Position numbers and translations under genes: made by a program | From: Saccharum officinarum | Taxonomy: Eukaryota > Streptophyta > Magnoliopsida > Poales > Poaceae | Direction: 5' to 3' | NCBI GenBank assembly: GCA_020631735.1 | Contig: CM036223.1 | Coordinates: 5,246,191-5,310,190 of the forward strand | Length of the DNA: 64,000 nt | Notes under the pieces: model-generated | The model's input: only the letters and a program-made list of their open reading frames with translations | Database searches by the model: none | What the model was told of the DNA's origin: nothing | Part shown: piece after piece, positions 10,632 through 20,905 of the stretch | How the letters are laid out: every line of letters begins with the position of its first letter | Position numbering within the stretch: position 1 is the first letter of the stretch

Positions 10632-11045
10632 CGCTGACCGGACGCGCTGGTCGTACTGACCGGACGCGCTGGTCGTACTGACCGGACGCACTAGTCGTAC
10701 TGACCGGACGCGCCGGTCGCGCAACGGCTAAATTCCGAAACACCGACCGGACGCGCTGGTCGTACTGACCGGACGCGCCGGGTGTGACCGGACGCGCTGG
10801 TCCCGCAACTGACCGGACGCGCTGGTCAACCTGAGTAGCGCTCAACGAAACAACGACCGGACGCGCCCCTTGCAATGACCGGACGCGACAGTGCCCGCGT
10901 CCGGTTAGAGTCCAATAAGCTCCCTGGATGACCGGACGCGTCCGATCATCAGTGACCGGACGCGCTACGCGTCCGATCAATAAACTGAAAGTCGCGCAGA
11001 CGCTGAACACTGATCGGACGCGTCCGGTCCAGCGTCCGGTCATCT
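10632..11045. repeat. Palindrome array in U3 of LTR B
   Basis: About fifteen copies of a GACCGGACGCG unit, several arranged head to tail at about 21-base spacing (TGACCGGACGCGCTGGTCGT type) at 10635-10720, others as full palindromes ending TCCGGTC near 10930-11040. Same core as the array in LTR A, with a different copy arrangement, so the arrays have expanded independently. Confidence 0.85.
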
Positions 11046-11695
11046 CTGTGACCTCCGTTCGCCTCCGTTTCTTTTTCAACTTTCGACGCAGTAGAAAATA
11101 GGCATTTCACTTCTCCGAAAAGCGCCGAATCCCGCCTCGCAAGCTTGGCGGGAGGGAGAGAGGAACCCAAACCCCTCTCTACCGCTTAAACTCCACCGCC
11201 TTCGCAAACGTGCTAACACCACCATGTTTACACCCTCATGTGTATGTGTGTTAGCATTTCACAATCATTTCTCAAGGCGTTATGTTAGCTCTTTTACTAG
11301 ATCCTAATGCATATGCTCAAGACAATGATCTAGTGGCACTTGATTCCCGAGCTAACCGTGATTGCCCCTCTTGATAGTCGGCTATGTATCCTAAACCCGG
11401 TCAATCACTTCTCTACTCATCTTAGACCGGCAAAAGGAAAATCCTATGGTTATACCTTTGCCTTGCGCTCTTAGATCCTTTTCCTCCACTTGATCATCAT
11501 GTCCTTCCTTTTATGTGCATCTTCACCATGATCATTATTTCATGTCCATGCACCATCTCTTTGTGATCTTGTGGCCACCACTCCTTGCCACATACACCTT
11601 CATCACATGTGTTGCTTATGCCTAACTCAAAACACTTAACACATGACATTAGCAACTTGGTGTCATTAATTACCAAAACCAAACTTGGGCTTTCA

Positions 11696-12225
<530 letters not shown>

Positions 12226-12769
12226 CCTACATGTATTACAAGCAGACACGACAATATGGCCACACACAACAGTTGGATCGATTTCATTTAACCATGACAT
12301 GAGCATATAGCGGGGATGGATGGTGTTGCCGTATCAGCGACGATGGGGCTGCACCGCCGTAGTGCAGAACAAGTGCAGATTGGCTGCTGAAAGGTGGTAT
12401 GCGGGTAGTAAAAGCCGAAAGGCGACAGCTTCAGGCGTCACGAATGTTGTGACAAACTTCGAGCAGTATGGTTTAAATATGGGCCGATATGCCTTCCAGG
12501 CCTGGTGTGGGCTATGCCGATCAAAAAGAGCTCTACCTAGAGTTGAGTTGGGCATGTTCAACAAGTCCAGCACGGGCTCGTTAAGATTAAAAAAATAACA
12601 AATCTACTAGCATATATATGTAATCTTCAGGATTGATCTAGTAGAACTAATAGGCTAACATGTAAGCATCATTGACTGAAGCCCGTGGAGCGTACAAAAA
12701 AAAATACTAGTAGAACACATCAGGTGTTATATGAAAAAAAATCTACTAGTCTTGTACGCTTCAAATGAT
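12226..12769. other. Unassigned sequence between copia C and the LINE
   Basis: No recognisable gene. A 92-codon open frame (12320-12598) has no motif I know. At 12599-12644 a short inverted repeat (AATCTACTAG ... ATCTAGTAGA) occurs, and related copies lie right of the LINE at 19790-19812 and 20205-20252. 12757-12769 is the left target duplication of the LINE. Confidence 0.5.
12757..12769. repeat. LINE target-site duplication, left copy
   Basis: CGCTTCAAATGAT, identical to 19745-19757. Confidence 0.88.
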
Positions 12770-12890
12770 TTTTTTCTAGATCAGGCGTATATAGGCCCGT
12801 TTTTCATTAAGAGGAAATGAGTGGTCATAAGACCTAGTTTACACGATTACAAAACGGTGGCGAGGGGCCATCTCAGAAGCAAACTCCTAG

Positions 12891-15800
12891 CTACTGAATA
12901 CAAACAGCTACGATTACATGGTCAAACGATTTTGCGACCAGATCGATCATGGCAAACGCAGCCAGGCTTCTGAACCCCGCGTCGCAGCAGAGCTCCGCCT
13001 CCATCAGCATTTCCTTGGCCATGTCGGGTGCTGCGGACGCCCTCCGGCGGAACACCCTGGCGTTCCTTTCCTTCCACAATGTCCAAGTAACAAGCAGTAC
13101 CATGGAGTCAAATGACGGGCGGACTTCAGCCTGCAGCTGCTCACGATGATGCAGCCACCATTCTGCGAGATTGCAATCACCCGCGGTCGGCGCCAAGGAC
13201 TGAAGCCCAAGAGGCAGTAGCGACATGTGCCAGAGCTGCCTAGCGAGCACACAACCCACGAGTCTCCGGGGCCTGAGCGCAGAGGTTGCACTCATCGGAG
13301 TCCTGCAGGCCATGGCGCCTCCTTCTATCAGCCGTCCACAGGCGGCACTGCAATGCCAACCAGAAGAATAGCTTAACTTTGGGTGGTGCCTTCGTCTTCC
13401 ATAACTCTCTCGTGCCAAGAAGCGTGGATGATCCATTGAAGAAAGCCCTGTACGTCGACGATGCGGCATATTTCCCGTCCGGTGACCACTTGCACACAAA
13501 TCGGTCGGATTGCAGCGGATCAAGGTTGACATCGCGGAGCACCCGCCACACCGACAAGTACTGAACGAGTACCTGCACGGTAGGCGCACCGGTGATGTCG
13601 CGAGCCCACCTGTTCTGGGACAGCCCGTCGCTTAGGGTGCGCTTCTTCCCTCTCGCGGACACAGCATCGAAGAGGTCCGGCGCGAAGACGCATAGTCGGC
13701 CCACCGGCGCCCAGTCGTCTGTCCACAGCCACAGACATGCTCACTGCCGCCATAGCCGCGACCGGCTTCTCCGTTCTGGCTGGCCGGCAGGGATGCCCAG
13801 CAGCGTTCTGGCTCGGCTCTAGCAAGCCACTCCCATCGCAGCCGCAGCGCAAACCCGAAGAAACGCAGGTCCAGCACGCCAAGCCCTCCCAAATCAGTGG
13901 GCCTACACACCACCGGCCATGCGACCTTGCATTTTCCTCCAGCTACTGTTTCTGTGCCCGACCAGAGGAATGCGCGGCGTTTTTTGTCGATCTGATTGAT
14001 TCCCCAACTCGACATGCAGCACGCTATGCTGAGGTGTACCGGAATCGCAGATAACGTTACCTTCGTCAACAGCACCCGCCCAGCGTGCGTCAGCAAGCCG
14101 GACTTCCACGTCGGGATTCTTGCCGCCACGGCGTCCACCAGCGGTTGTTCCTCCACTCGCCTCAACCTACCAAGCGACAGAGGAATGCCCAAGTACTTGC
14201 ATGGAAAAGGTGCAACGACACACGGAAAGACCTGTTGCACAGTGTTGATCATGTCCTCAGTGCAACGAATAGGCCTTGTTTAGATTGAAGAAAATTTCAA
14301 CCCGATGAATAGTACCACTTTCGTCTTATTTGACAAATATTGTCCAATCATGGACCAACTAGGCTCAAAAGATTCATCTCGTGATTTCCAACTAAACTGT
14401 GTAATTAGTTATTTTTTTTTACATACATTTAATACTCCATGCAAGCGGTTAAAAATTGATGTGATGGAGAGAGAGTGAAAAAACTTGGAACTTTGAGGCA
14501 AACTAAACAAGGCCTAGGCGTGGTGTCGACATTGGTTACCAAGCCCGAGGCGCCCGCAAATAGCAGCAGGATTTTGTTTCTTCCTGCAATGGCGCGACGA
14601 GGACCACCAGATCATCCGCGTACAAGGAGGCGCGATGACTGACAGCCGGTCCCGGCCGGTAGTGGCATCAAAGTTCTATGCCGGTCGGGCCCTCCGGATC
14701 AATGAGTTCAGAGCCTCCATGGTGATGACGAACAGCATCGGAGAGATCGGGTCGCCCTGCCGTAGGCCCCTGGCATGAGCGATCCTCCTGCCCGGCCTCC
14801 CGTTAAGCAGCACCTTTGTGCTTGCCGTTGAAAGCAGCATAGAGATCCAGTTGGACCAGCCAATATGTTGCAATACCTCCAGGAGGAACGGCCACGCGAC
14901 CGAGTCGAATGCTTTTGCGATGTCAATCTTGAGTAGTACCGACGCAAACTTCTTGCTATGCAGCCACCGACAAGCGAGCTGCACTGATCGGAAATTATCA
15001 TGGATTGAGCGACCCTTGATGAATGCGCTTTGGTTCCGCGCGACCATATCCGTCAGCCTCGGCGCAAGTCTCCTGGCGAGGCATTTAGCGAACAGCTTGC
15101 CGAAGCTAGCTATGCATCAAGCTTATCGGCCTGTAGTCTTTGAGTCTAGTTGGCGTGCTGTTCTTGCGAAGCAAAACCATTAGTGCATCATTGAGCAGAT
15201 GAAAGCTCCGTGCGTCTAGCGACCATAACGCGTTGAATGCGTTAATGATGTCTGGCTTGACAATCTGCCAGGTTGCTCTGTCCGGTCCCGGGGCACGGTC
15301 AAGCGGTGTGTCCTTGAGTGTTTCCCAGATCTCCTGTTCAGTAAAGCAAGCATCGATGCCACTGAGGTCAAGCTGCGGTAGCAGACCATCAAGATTGAGG
15401 GCATGCTGCCTGTTGAATGGAGTGCCCAGGATGGAGTTATAATAATTGAAGATGAGGTCTTGCTTTTCCTCCTCAGCCGAGAACCATCGACCCTCGTGCT
15501 CCAGAGCAGGAATACGGTTTTTGCGACTTCTGTGGCAGGCTTGCAGGTGGAAAAACTTGGTATTCGCGTCGCCTTCTTCGAGGAATCTGATCCTGGAACG
15601 GCTGCGCGCGAGCGTCCTGGACAATGACGCCAGCCCAAGGCTCTGCCTCTTCAGCTCAGCGCGCAGCAGGATCTCCTGCTCAGACAACGATCTTGTCTCC
15701 TGGGCAGCGTCGAACTGGGCGATGAGTTCTCTGGCCATGAACAGTTGCGACCTCACACAGCCAACGTTCTTTGCGCTCCACCGTTTCAGCGCCTTTGCTG

Positions 15801-16651
15801 TGCTCCTGAGCTTATGGTCCAGTGCCCGGCAAGCATCAACGTTGTTGATGTTGCAGCTCCATGCCTCCCGAACAACACCGTGCTGACGCACCCAGATCGA
15901 ACGCCTCGAAACGGAACCTTGGCCTGACCCACGGTTCCGAGTTGAGCTGCAGCAGTATTGGCGCGTGGTCCGAGCAGTCCGAGGATAGGGACCGAAGATG
16001 GTGGTTGGGGAACAGCTCTAGCCAAAGACACGATCAATGCGCTCCATCGTCGGGCGACGGCGTTCGTTGCTGCAGGTGAACAACCTGCCATGGAGGTAGA
16101 GCTCATCGACTTGCATGTCATCAATTGCACGACGAAAACGGCGCATGGAACCGAGGTTGAGACGGTCATTGCTCTTGTCCGCGGCCTGATAGATCATGTT
16201 AAAGGATCATCGGGCCGGCGCAGTCAGCGCGTGCTGCACGTAGCTCATCAAGGAACTCGGCCTTGAGGTGGTGATCGACCGGACCATAGACAGCGACAAG
16301 CGACCACTGTCCAGTGCTGGAAGTCGCGTTGTCCAGGCTGATCATCAGCGAGAAACGCCGGGCGACTTGTCTGCGTACAGACCACACATCTCGGCACCAC
16401 GCGACCATGATGCCACCAGAGAGGCCGTCAGCCGGCAGACACACATAATCAAAGGAGGATCCCATTAGGTCAGTGGCCATTGCAGGCAGCATTACATCCA
16501 CTTTTGTCTCGACAAGACATGTGATGGAGGCGCGCTCCTGCGCCATGAACTCGCGCACAACGTCACGTCGCGCCCGCGAGTTAACTCCGCGAACATTCCA
16601 AACAAACACGTTTGATCCTAACATGAAAGCAGAGATAGCGACGACACACAC
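12891..16651 (-). pseudogene. LINE ORF2: endonuclease, reverse transcriptase, zf-RVT
   Basis: Pieces in several frames give one long protein. 16651-16199 is an AP-like endonuclease (NVFVWNVRGVNSRARRDVV, VETKVDV, WSLVAVYGPVDHHLK). 15891-15106 covers the linker and the start of RT (FFHLQACHRSRKNRI, PGPDRATWQIVKPDI, LKDYRPISL). 15047-14676 is the RT core (NQSAFIKGRSIHDNF, KIDIAKAFDSVAWPFL, GLRQGDPISPMLF). The YADD catalytic box is encoded at about 14607-14627. Beyond the MITE, 14252-13632 gives YLGIPLSLGRL and WLARAEPERCW, and 13704-12891 gives a zinc-binding RVT segment (LWKTKAPPKVKLFFWLAL, CNLCAQ). Multiple frameshifts, plus the MITE, make it nonfunctional. Confidence 0.88.
14272..14514. mobile_element. 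Tourist-like MITE in LINE ORF2 (243 bp)
   Basis: Inverted ends GGCCTTGTTTAG and CTAAACAAGGCC bound an AT-rich body with the family motifs ACTGTGTAATTAG and TTTAATACTCCATGCA. The LINE coding sequence stops on one side and resumes on the other. Flanks share only TA, so the target duplication is not cleanly 3 bp here. Confidence 0.85.
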
Positions 16652-16660
16652 AGTACAACC

Positions 16661-19600
16661 CTAGGCGGCACGAACGGAGCGAGAAGCCCGCTGTTTCCTG
16701 CCTGGGAACAAGACCTGCATGGCCTCCCTTGTGTCCTCCTCCAGCGGAACCTTGAATGCCACCTGGAACTCGTCGAAGGTGGCCTCATCAGGAAGCTTCG
16801 TTTCCACCTCGACGCCCAGCTTTTTCATCATAACCTTGCGTGCCAGGTCTTGGCTCACGGTGCTTGCTCTTCGCGGCGAGGCGGGCACTCCGCTTAGGTA
16901 CGAGGTCTTCATCAGCGACCACCGTCTTCCTTGCGGGCTTCGTGATACGCAGCTTGGGCTTTGTATATCTGGCGATGAACTCGTCCGTCTTCAGCGTCGG
17001 CGTGGCGAGGCCCTGTCCCTCCTGGGTGTCAGTCGGCAACATGGTGGGCAGCGGCAGCGGGGATTAAGGATGGCAGCGGATCGGGTTCGGGGCGGGTATC
17101 CGCGGGTTTCGGGTCCCGCGGGTTCGGGTTTGGGGATGATTTTTCGCCCACGGTTTTCGGGTTCGGGTTCGGGTTTGGTTTCGGTTTCGGGTTTGGTTTT
17201 TCACCCGTGGATATCCAATGGATATCCGAAATAAATTATTTAGAATTAAAACTCATGTTTTATAATATGCGAATAATAACTTGTTTACTTAGATTATTAA
17301 ATCTATTCAAAATTGACTCATGAAAATATTTATTATTTGTTGCATCTTATTTATACATGTGAATATATGTATATTTATCCGCGGGTTTCGGGTATCCGTT
17401 CGGGTTTCGGGTATCCGCAGGTTTGATTTTGGTGATGGATTTTCACCCGAAACGGTTTTCGGTTCGGGTTCGGGTTTCGATTTCGGGTTTCGGTTTTGGG
17501 TGCACGGAGACTCCACCGATCCGAACCCGACCCGTTGCCATCCTTAGCGGGGATCCGTCGAGCGCTGGGGACCCCTCGGCCCAGTTGGTGACCCGAGACA
17601 CAGCGAGGAATGCCCGGAGCCCAGAGAGGCAGAGGTCGACGGCCTGGTCCGCCTCTCTGTACTCATCATAGCAGGGCTCCCTGGCCCCGAGGGAGAACTC
17701 CGGCCCATCCAGCGGCCCAGTGGAGATGTAAAGTGAGCGTCCCCGCAGCAGCTCAAATTCATCATCTAGGGCTGCCCTGACCATGCCTTTGCTCCGCGCG
17801 CCAGTCGAGCGGCGCTCGCCCCTCGGGCAGAGGTCAATGGTCGGCCCAAAGCTGACAGCTTTCTGCGGGGTGCAGAGGGATGCCTCATCGAGCATTGGGT
17901 CGGCCCGCGGAGGGTGAGCAGACGCGCGTGGGAGCGAGTGGGCACACGAACCACCCACCCAACCTGGATGCAGCTTCTCGGTTCCTGCACACGGACCTCC
18001 GGCTCTGGCCCACTCCTCTGGGTTTGCTCGTCGAAGGCCGTGCTCCTCGACTCGCGCGCCATGAAGCTCATCCGGACCGGCGAACCTCATGGTGCGGGGG
18101 CGCACACCACGGCCGCCACCGCCGAAGCCATGGTGGAAGCCGTTGTGATTGCTGTCGTCGTTGCCGCCGAAGAAGTCGTCGGAGGAGGACGGCGGCGAAG
18201 TATGCCAATCTTGGAACTCAATGAGACGAATGCGGACCAAATACCTCAATGCAGGCACGTCGTCGTGAATGACCTCGCGCGGCCGTAGGTACAGCGGCGG
18301 CCCGCCGTCGAGCTCCTCCTCTGGCTCCGGCACAGCCATGATGACCTCGTCAGGCACGAGATCGGGGTGTGCGCACCAGGATGAGACGAAAAACTCGCGC
18401 TCGCTGTCCGGGTCAGCGATCTCGACCTTAGCCCCGGCGGAACCAAGGATGGCCTGAGCCACCTCCGACGAGCGTGCATGCGATGGGACGCCCTTCAGGC
18501 CGACGAGGGCTCGGCTCGGTAGCGGTAGGCTCCCGCGGAGCCCATGATTAGGCGACTCCACCGCCTCCAGCGCAGCGCAAACGGACGGAGACGGCGTCCT
18601 CAGCAATGCCGTAGAACTCCTGTAGGTAGTGGAGCATGGCCGCCGGTGTGACCGCAGGCCTGGTGCCCAGCACCAGCGCCAACAGAGCCATCGAGAGTGC
18701 ATCCTCAGCCGCCTGCAAGGCTGCAGTCCGCGGAACCACGACGAGCTGCAGGAGTGGGTTCCGCGCCCTGGACGTTGGGGTCGCCGGTGGTTCCTCGACC
18801 CGTCGCAGCAGCGCACGGGGATAACCAGACCTGTCCCCCGGCGCACGAGAGGGTCTAGCCTCATCCGCGGCGCCCGCAGCGTTGTCACCAAGAGCACCCC
18901 CAGCGGCGAAACCATCTGCTCTGGCCCACCCGGAGCCGCCCGCATCCGGGGGCCCATCCGCCTCGTCGGTAGTCACCGGCCGGGCAGCACTGGTGCTCAC
19001 GACCCAAATCAAAAGCCGCGGCAATGGTAGCCAAATCACCGGACGCCGCCCACGCCGGCTCAGGAGTGGGTGGCGCACAAACCAGGGGCACGGAGGGCGA
19101 TCTGCCCGTGGACACCGAGCGCGCGGAGGCAGTGTCCGGCGGCGAGGCACGGCGTGCGGGGGAGCACCGACGACGACACCCCCGCAGACGCCCAGGACGA
19201 CGTCCCCGCCCCAGAGGACAGCAGCGCTCCTGATGGCCCTCCTCCATGCAACGGAAGCACCTGGATGGGAACGTGCATTCGGCTTTGACGTGAGTCTCCG
19301 CGAGACAGTTGAAACACTTTCCCACAAGGTTTGCGGGCACAGGCCAACGCCGGCGACTGTGCACCTCCCGGAAGCCCTCCTCGTCCGGCTCGGCAGACAT
19401 GCGAGGCGGGTGCACAGCCGGCGATGCCAGACTGCCAGAGCCGGCCGCGGCGACGTTGGAGCGAGCCGGGGCGCCTCCCGGGGAGCGCGGCCCCGACGTG
19501 GCCGGCGGCGGCGACGGCGACGCTGTAGCCGGGGCAACACGGCCGCCTTACCACGGCCAGACGAAGAAAGGCTCCGCGTCCGGGTCCAGGGAGCTCACCC

Positions 19601-19740
19601 GGAGTACGCGCGACGCGTGCGCTGCCGCCGCCAACGGAGGAAGCTCGAAAGGAGCCTCTGCCTCGACCTCGTCCGCCCACGAGCGGCGCGAGCAGGAGCC
19701 CGGCTCCATCCGGAGAGGAGAGTCGACTGGCAGAGTTTAG
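16661..19740 (-). pseudogene. LINE ORF1: RNA-binding protein with CCHC knuckles
   Basis: Start region near 19740-19752 is GC-rich and close to the 5' junction. A zinc-knuckle pair, CFNCLAETHVKAEC and CFRCMEEGHQERCC, is encoded at about 19320-19260. The central part (17550-18560) reads GAKVEIADPDSEREFFVSSW and VIHDDVPALRYLVRIRLIEF, typical of plant LINE ORF1 central domains. The C-terminal part (16661-17042) has PKRSARLAAKSKHR and ARKVMMKKLGVEVE. Frames change several times and a hAT MITE splits the frame at 17065-17546. In an active LINE this protein would coat the RNA. The large plus-strand open frames at 18629-19766 are GC-driven shadows. Confidence 0.8.
17065..17546. mobile_element. Non-autonomous hAT element in LINE ORF1 (482 bp)
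   Basis: Ends TAAGGATGGCAGCGG and CCGTTGCCATCCTTA are inverted repeats, flanked by the perfect 8-bp duplication GCGGGGAT (17057-17064 and 17547-17554). TIR style and 8-bp duplication fit the hAT superfamily. Both arms are rich in CGGGTTTCGGG-type words surrounding an AT-rich core. Confidence 0.88.
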
Positions 19741-19744
19741 AGTC

Positions 19745-19757
19745 CGCTTCAAATGAT
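19745..19757. repeat. LINE target-site duplication, right copy
   Basis: CGCTTCAAATGAT, identical to 12757-12769. It marks the 5' junction of the minus-strand LINE. Confidence 0.88.
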
Positions 19758-20642
19758 CTACTATAAATATTAAAACCTACAGGATTTATAATATAATAAA
19801 TCTACTAGAATTGTAATGGTGAAGAGAATCATAGGGCATATAGGCAAAGGCCAAAGACCTGCCTGCGTTGGTCGATATCCCTTCAGGCTGACTGATCAAT
19901 CAAGATGGCGGCCCGCGTTCATCCGCTCTCTTGATCATCCTTGCATGCAGCAGCACACTACGAGGAAGCATCAGGGTTCGGATCACTCTGGAAGCCGAGA
20001 TCAGAGGGTTGCGTCCACCGCTCGGGTGGGTGGGGGGCCGCTGCGCCAGCGCGGTAGGAGTCCCGTCCTCGACCTTGTCCGGTCGCCTCGGGCCTCGATT
20101 TCCCGTGGGAGCATATATGCGGGTGCGAAAAATACGGTGATGAGCCACATCAAACATGGATCGAAAAACAAAATATCTGCTTGTCTGGTCCTCTACGGAA
20201 AAATCTAATCTACTAGCATTAATCTACGGGATTAAATCTAGTAGAGAATGATTAACTGAAAAACTAAAGACAAACCATTGTCAGGCTTGTTGCCAAGACG
20301 TGGTTGAGACCTCCAGGTCTCTAGGAACGCCGGGCATGATGAGCACACATGTATGTACGTGATCCATCCCATGTGCATGTCTAGGGCATCCGTTTGATCC
20401 AAGCACAGTACACGGTCACCTGAGTCCCAGGTGACGAGATAGTGGCAGATCCATGCGCCATCACGCATGCAGTGATTTGCTCAGGGTGGATGGATCTCCA
20501 ACGGGAGACATTAGCCGGCGCATCCGATCGGAAACGAAAAAAGAAAAATCAATTCGTCTTTAGCCATGGTATAAATACAAATTGATCTAAACGCAATGAT
20601 CAAGAACGACTCACCCAGCGGTAGAGCGTTGTGCTGATAACG
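19758..20642. other. Gene-free stretch with short inverted repeats and copia leader
   Basis: No gene is supportable. At 20205-20252 AATCTACTAG and AATCTAGTAG face each other; similar words occur at 19790-19812 and 12599-12644. The right end (about 20605-20642) reads on the minus strand as the ACACGTTATCAGCAC primer-binding region of a copia element whose LTR follows. Confidence 0.5.
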
Positions 20643-20905
20643 TGTTAAATAACGACGCTGTTGCGGATCCCTGATCCGGTTCCCTTCCCTTCCCATAGCA
20701 GATGAGACGCGAGAAAAGTTGTAGATGATCTCCCGTATCCCTTCCCAATAGCACACCAGATGAACACACAGGAGAACAAAATATCGTGGAACTCGTATCT
20801 CTCCTTTTATTATAGATCGGTACAGGTTCCTTTATATAGTCTTAACCCTTCAGGGGTATATTTGGTATGAGCCCACAATAATATTAGGGATATTATTTCC
20901 CAACA
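20643..20905 (-). repeat. Short copia LTR (about 263 bp, Ale/Retrofit style)
   Basis: On the minus strand it begins TGTTGGGAAATAATATCC and ends CGTTATTTAACA, followed by ACACGTTATCAGCAC, a leader common at the 5' LTR/internal junction of plant copia elements. A minus-strand TATA box (ACTATATAAA) lies at 20830-20840. No coding part of the element is recognisable to its left, so only an LTR and a leader survive. Confidence 0.65.

Larger units (their letters stand above)
5660..11695 (-). mobile_element. Ty1/copia retrotransposon B (interrupted by A, 3' part outside window)
   Basis: A minus-strand copia element with LTR 11695-9779, primer-binding site, intact-length gag, protease, integrase and the start of RT, where element A is inserted. 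It is a relative of A with the same order and the same two-knuckle gag, but the proteins are clearly diverged. It lies within the RT of element C: the plus-strand RT frame begins immediately after its CTTTCA end at 11695. Confidence 0.9.
9779..11695 (-). repeat. 5' LTR of copia B (about 1917 bp)
   Basis: Plus-strand edges are TGTAAGGTCT at 9779 and GGGCTTTCA at 11695. The outer ~50 bases (ATTACCAAAACCAAAC before CTTTCA) resemble the same end of LTR A and of the fragments at 49875-50350. It holds a TATA box at 10576-10583 and a dense palindrome array at 10632-11045. The left edge is fixed by the adjacent primer-binding site. Open frames within it are not genes. Confidence 0.85.
12770..19744 (-). 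mobile_element. Near full-length LINE (non-LTR retrotransposon)
   Basis: The element runs right to left: ORF1 with CCHC knuckles (19740-16661), ORF2 with endonuclease, reverse transcriptase and zinc-binding C-terminus (16651-12891), a short 3' tail and a run of T on the plus strand (12770-12775) that is the poly-A end. CGCTTCAAATGAT occurs on both sides (12757-12769 and 19745-19757), a typical long target duplication, extendable to GTxCGCTTCAAATGAT with one mismatch. This shows the insertion reached its 5' end. The GC-rich body contrasts with AT-rich flanks. Two later DNA elements are inserted in it (14272-14514 and 17065-17546). Confidence 0.9.

Noticed and set aside
10615..11170. Frames of 154 and 73 codons repeating TGRxRSV and RPARPV
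   Set aside because: They translate the U3 palindrome array of LTR B and are not genes.
12320..12598. 92-codon frame between copia C and the LINE
   Set aside because: No motif or codon evidence; kept only as part of the unassigned spacer.
18629..19766. Long plus-strand open frames (up to 294 codons) in GC-rich DNA
   Set aside because: They are antisense to LINE ORF1, are arginine/proline-rich without motifs, and exist because stop codons are rare in GC-rich DNA.
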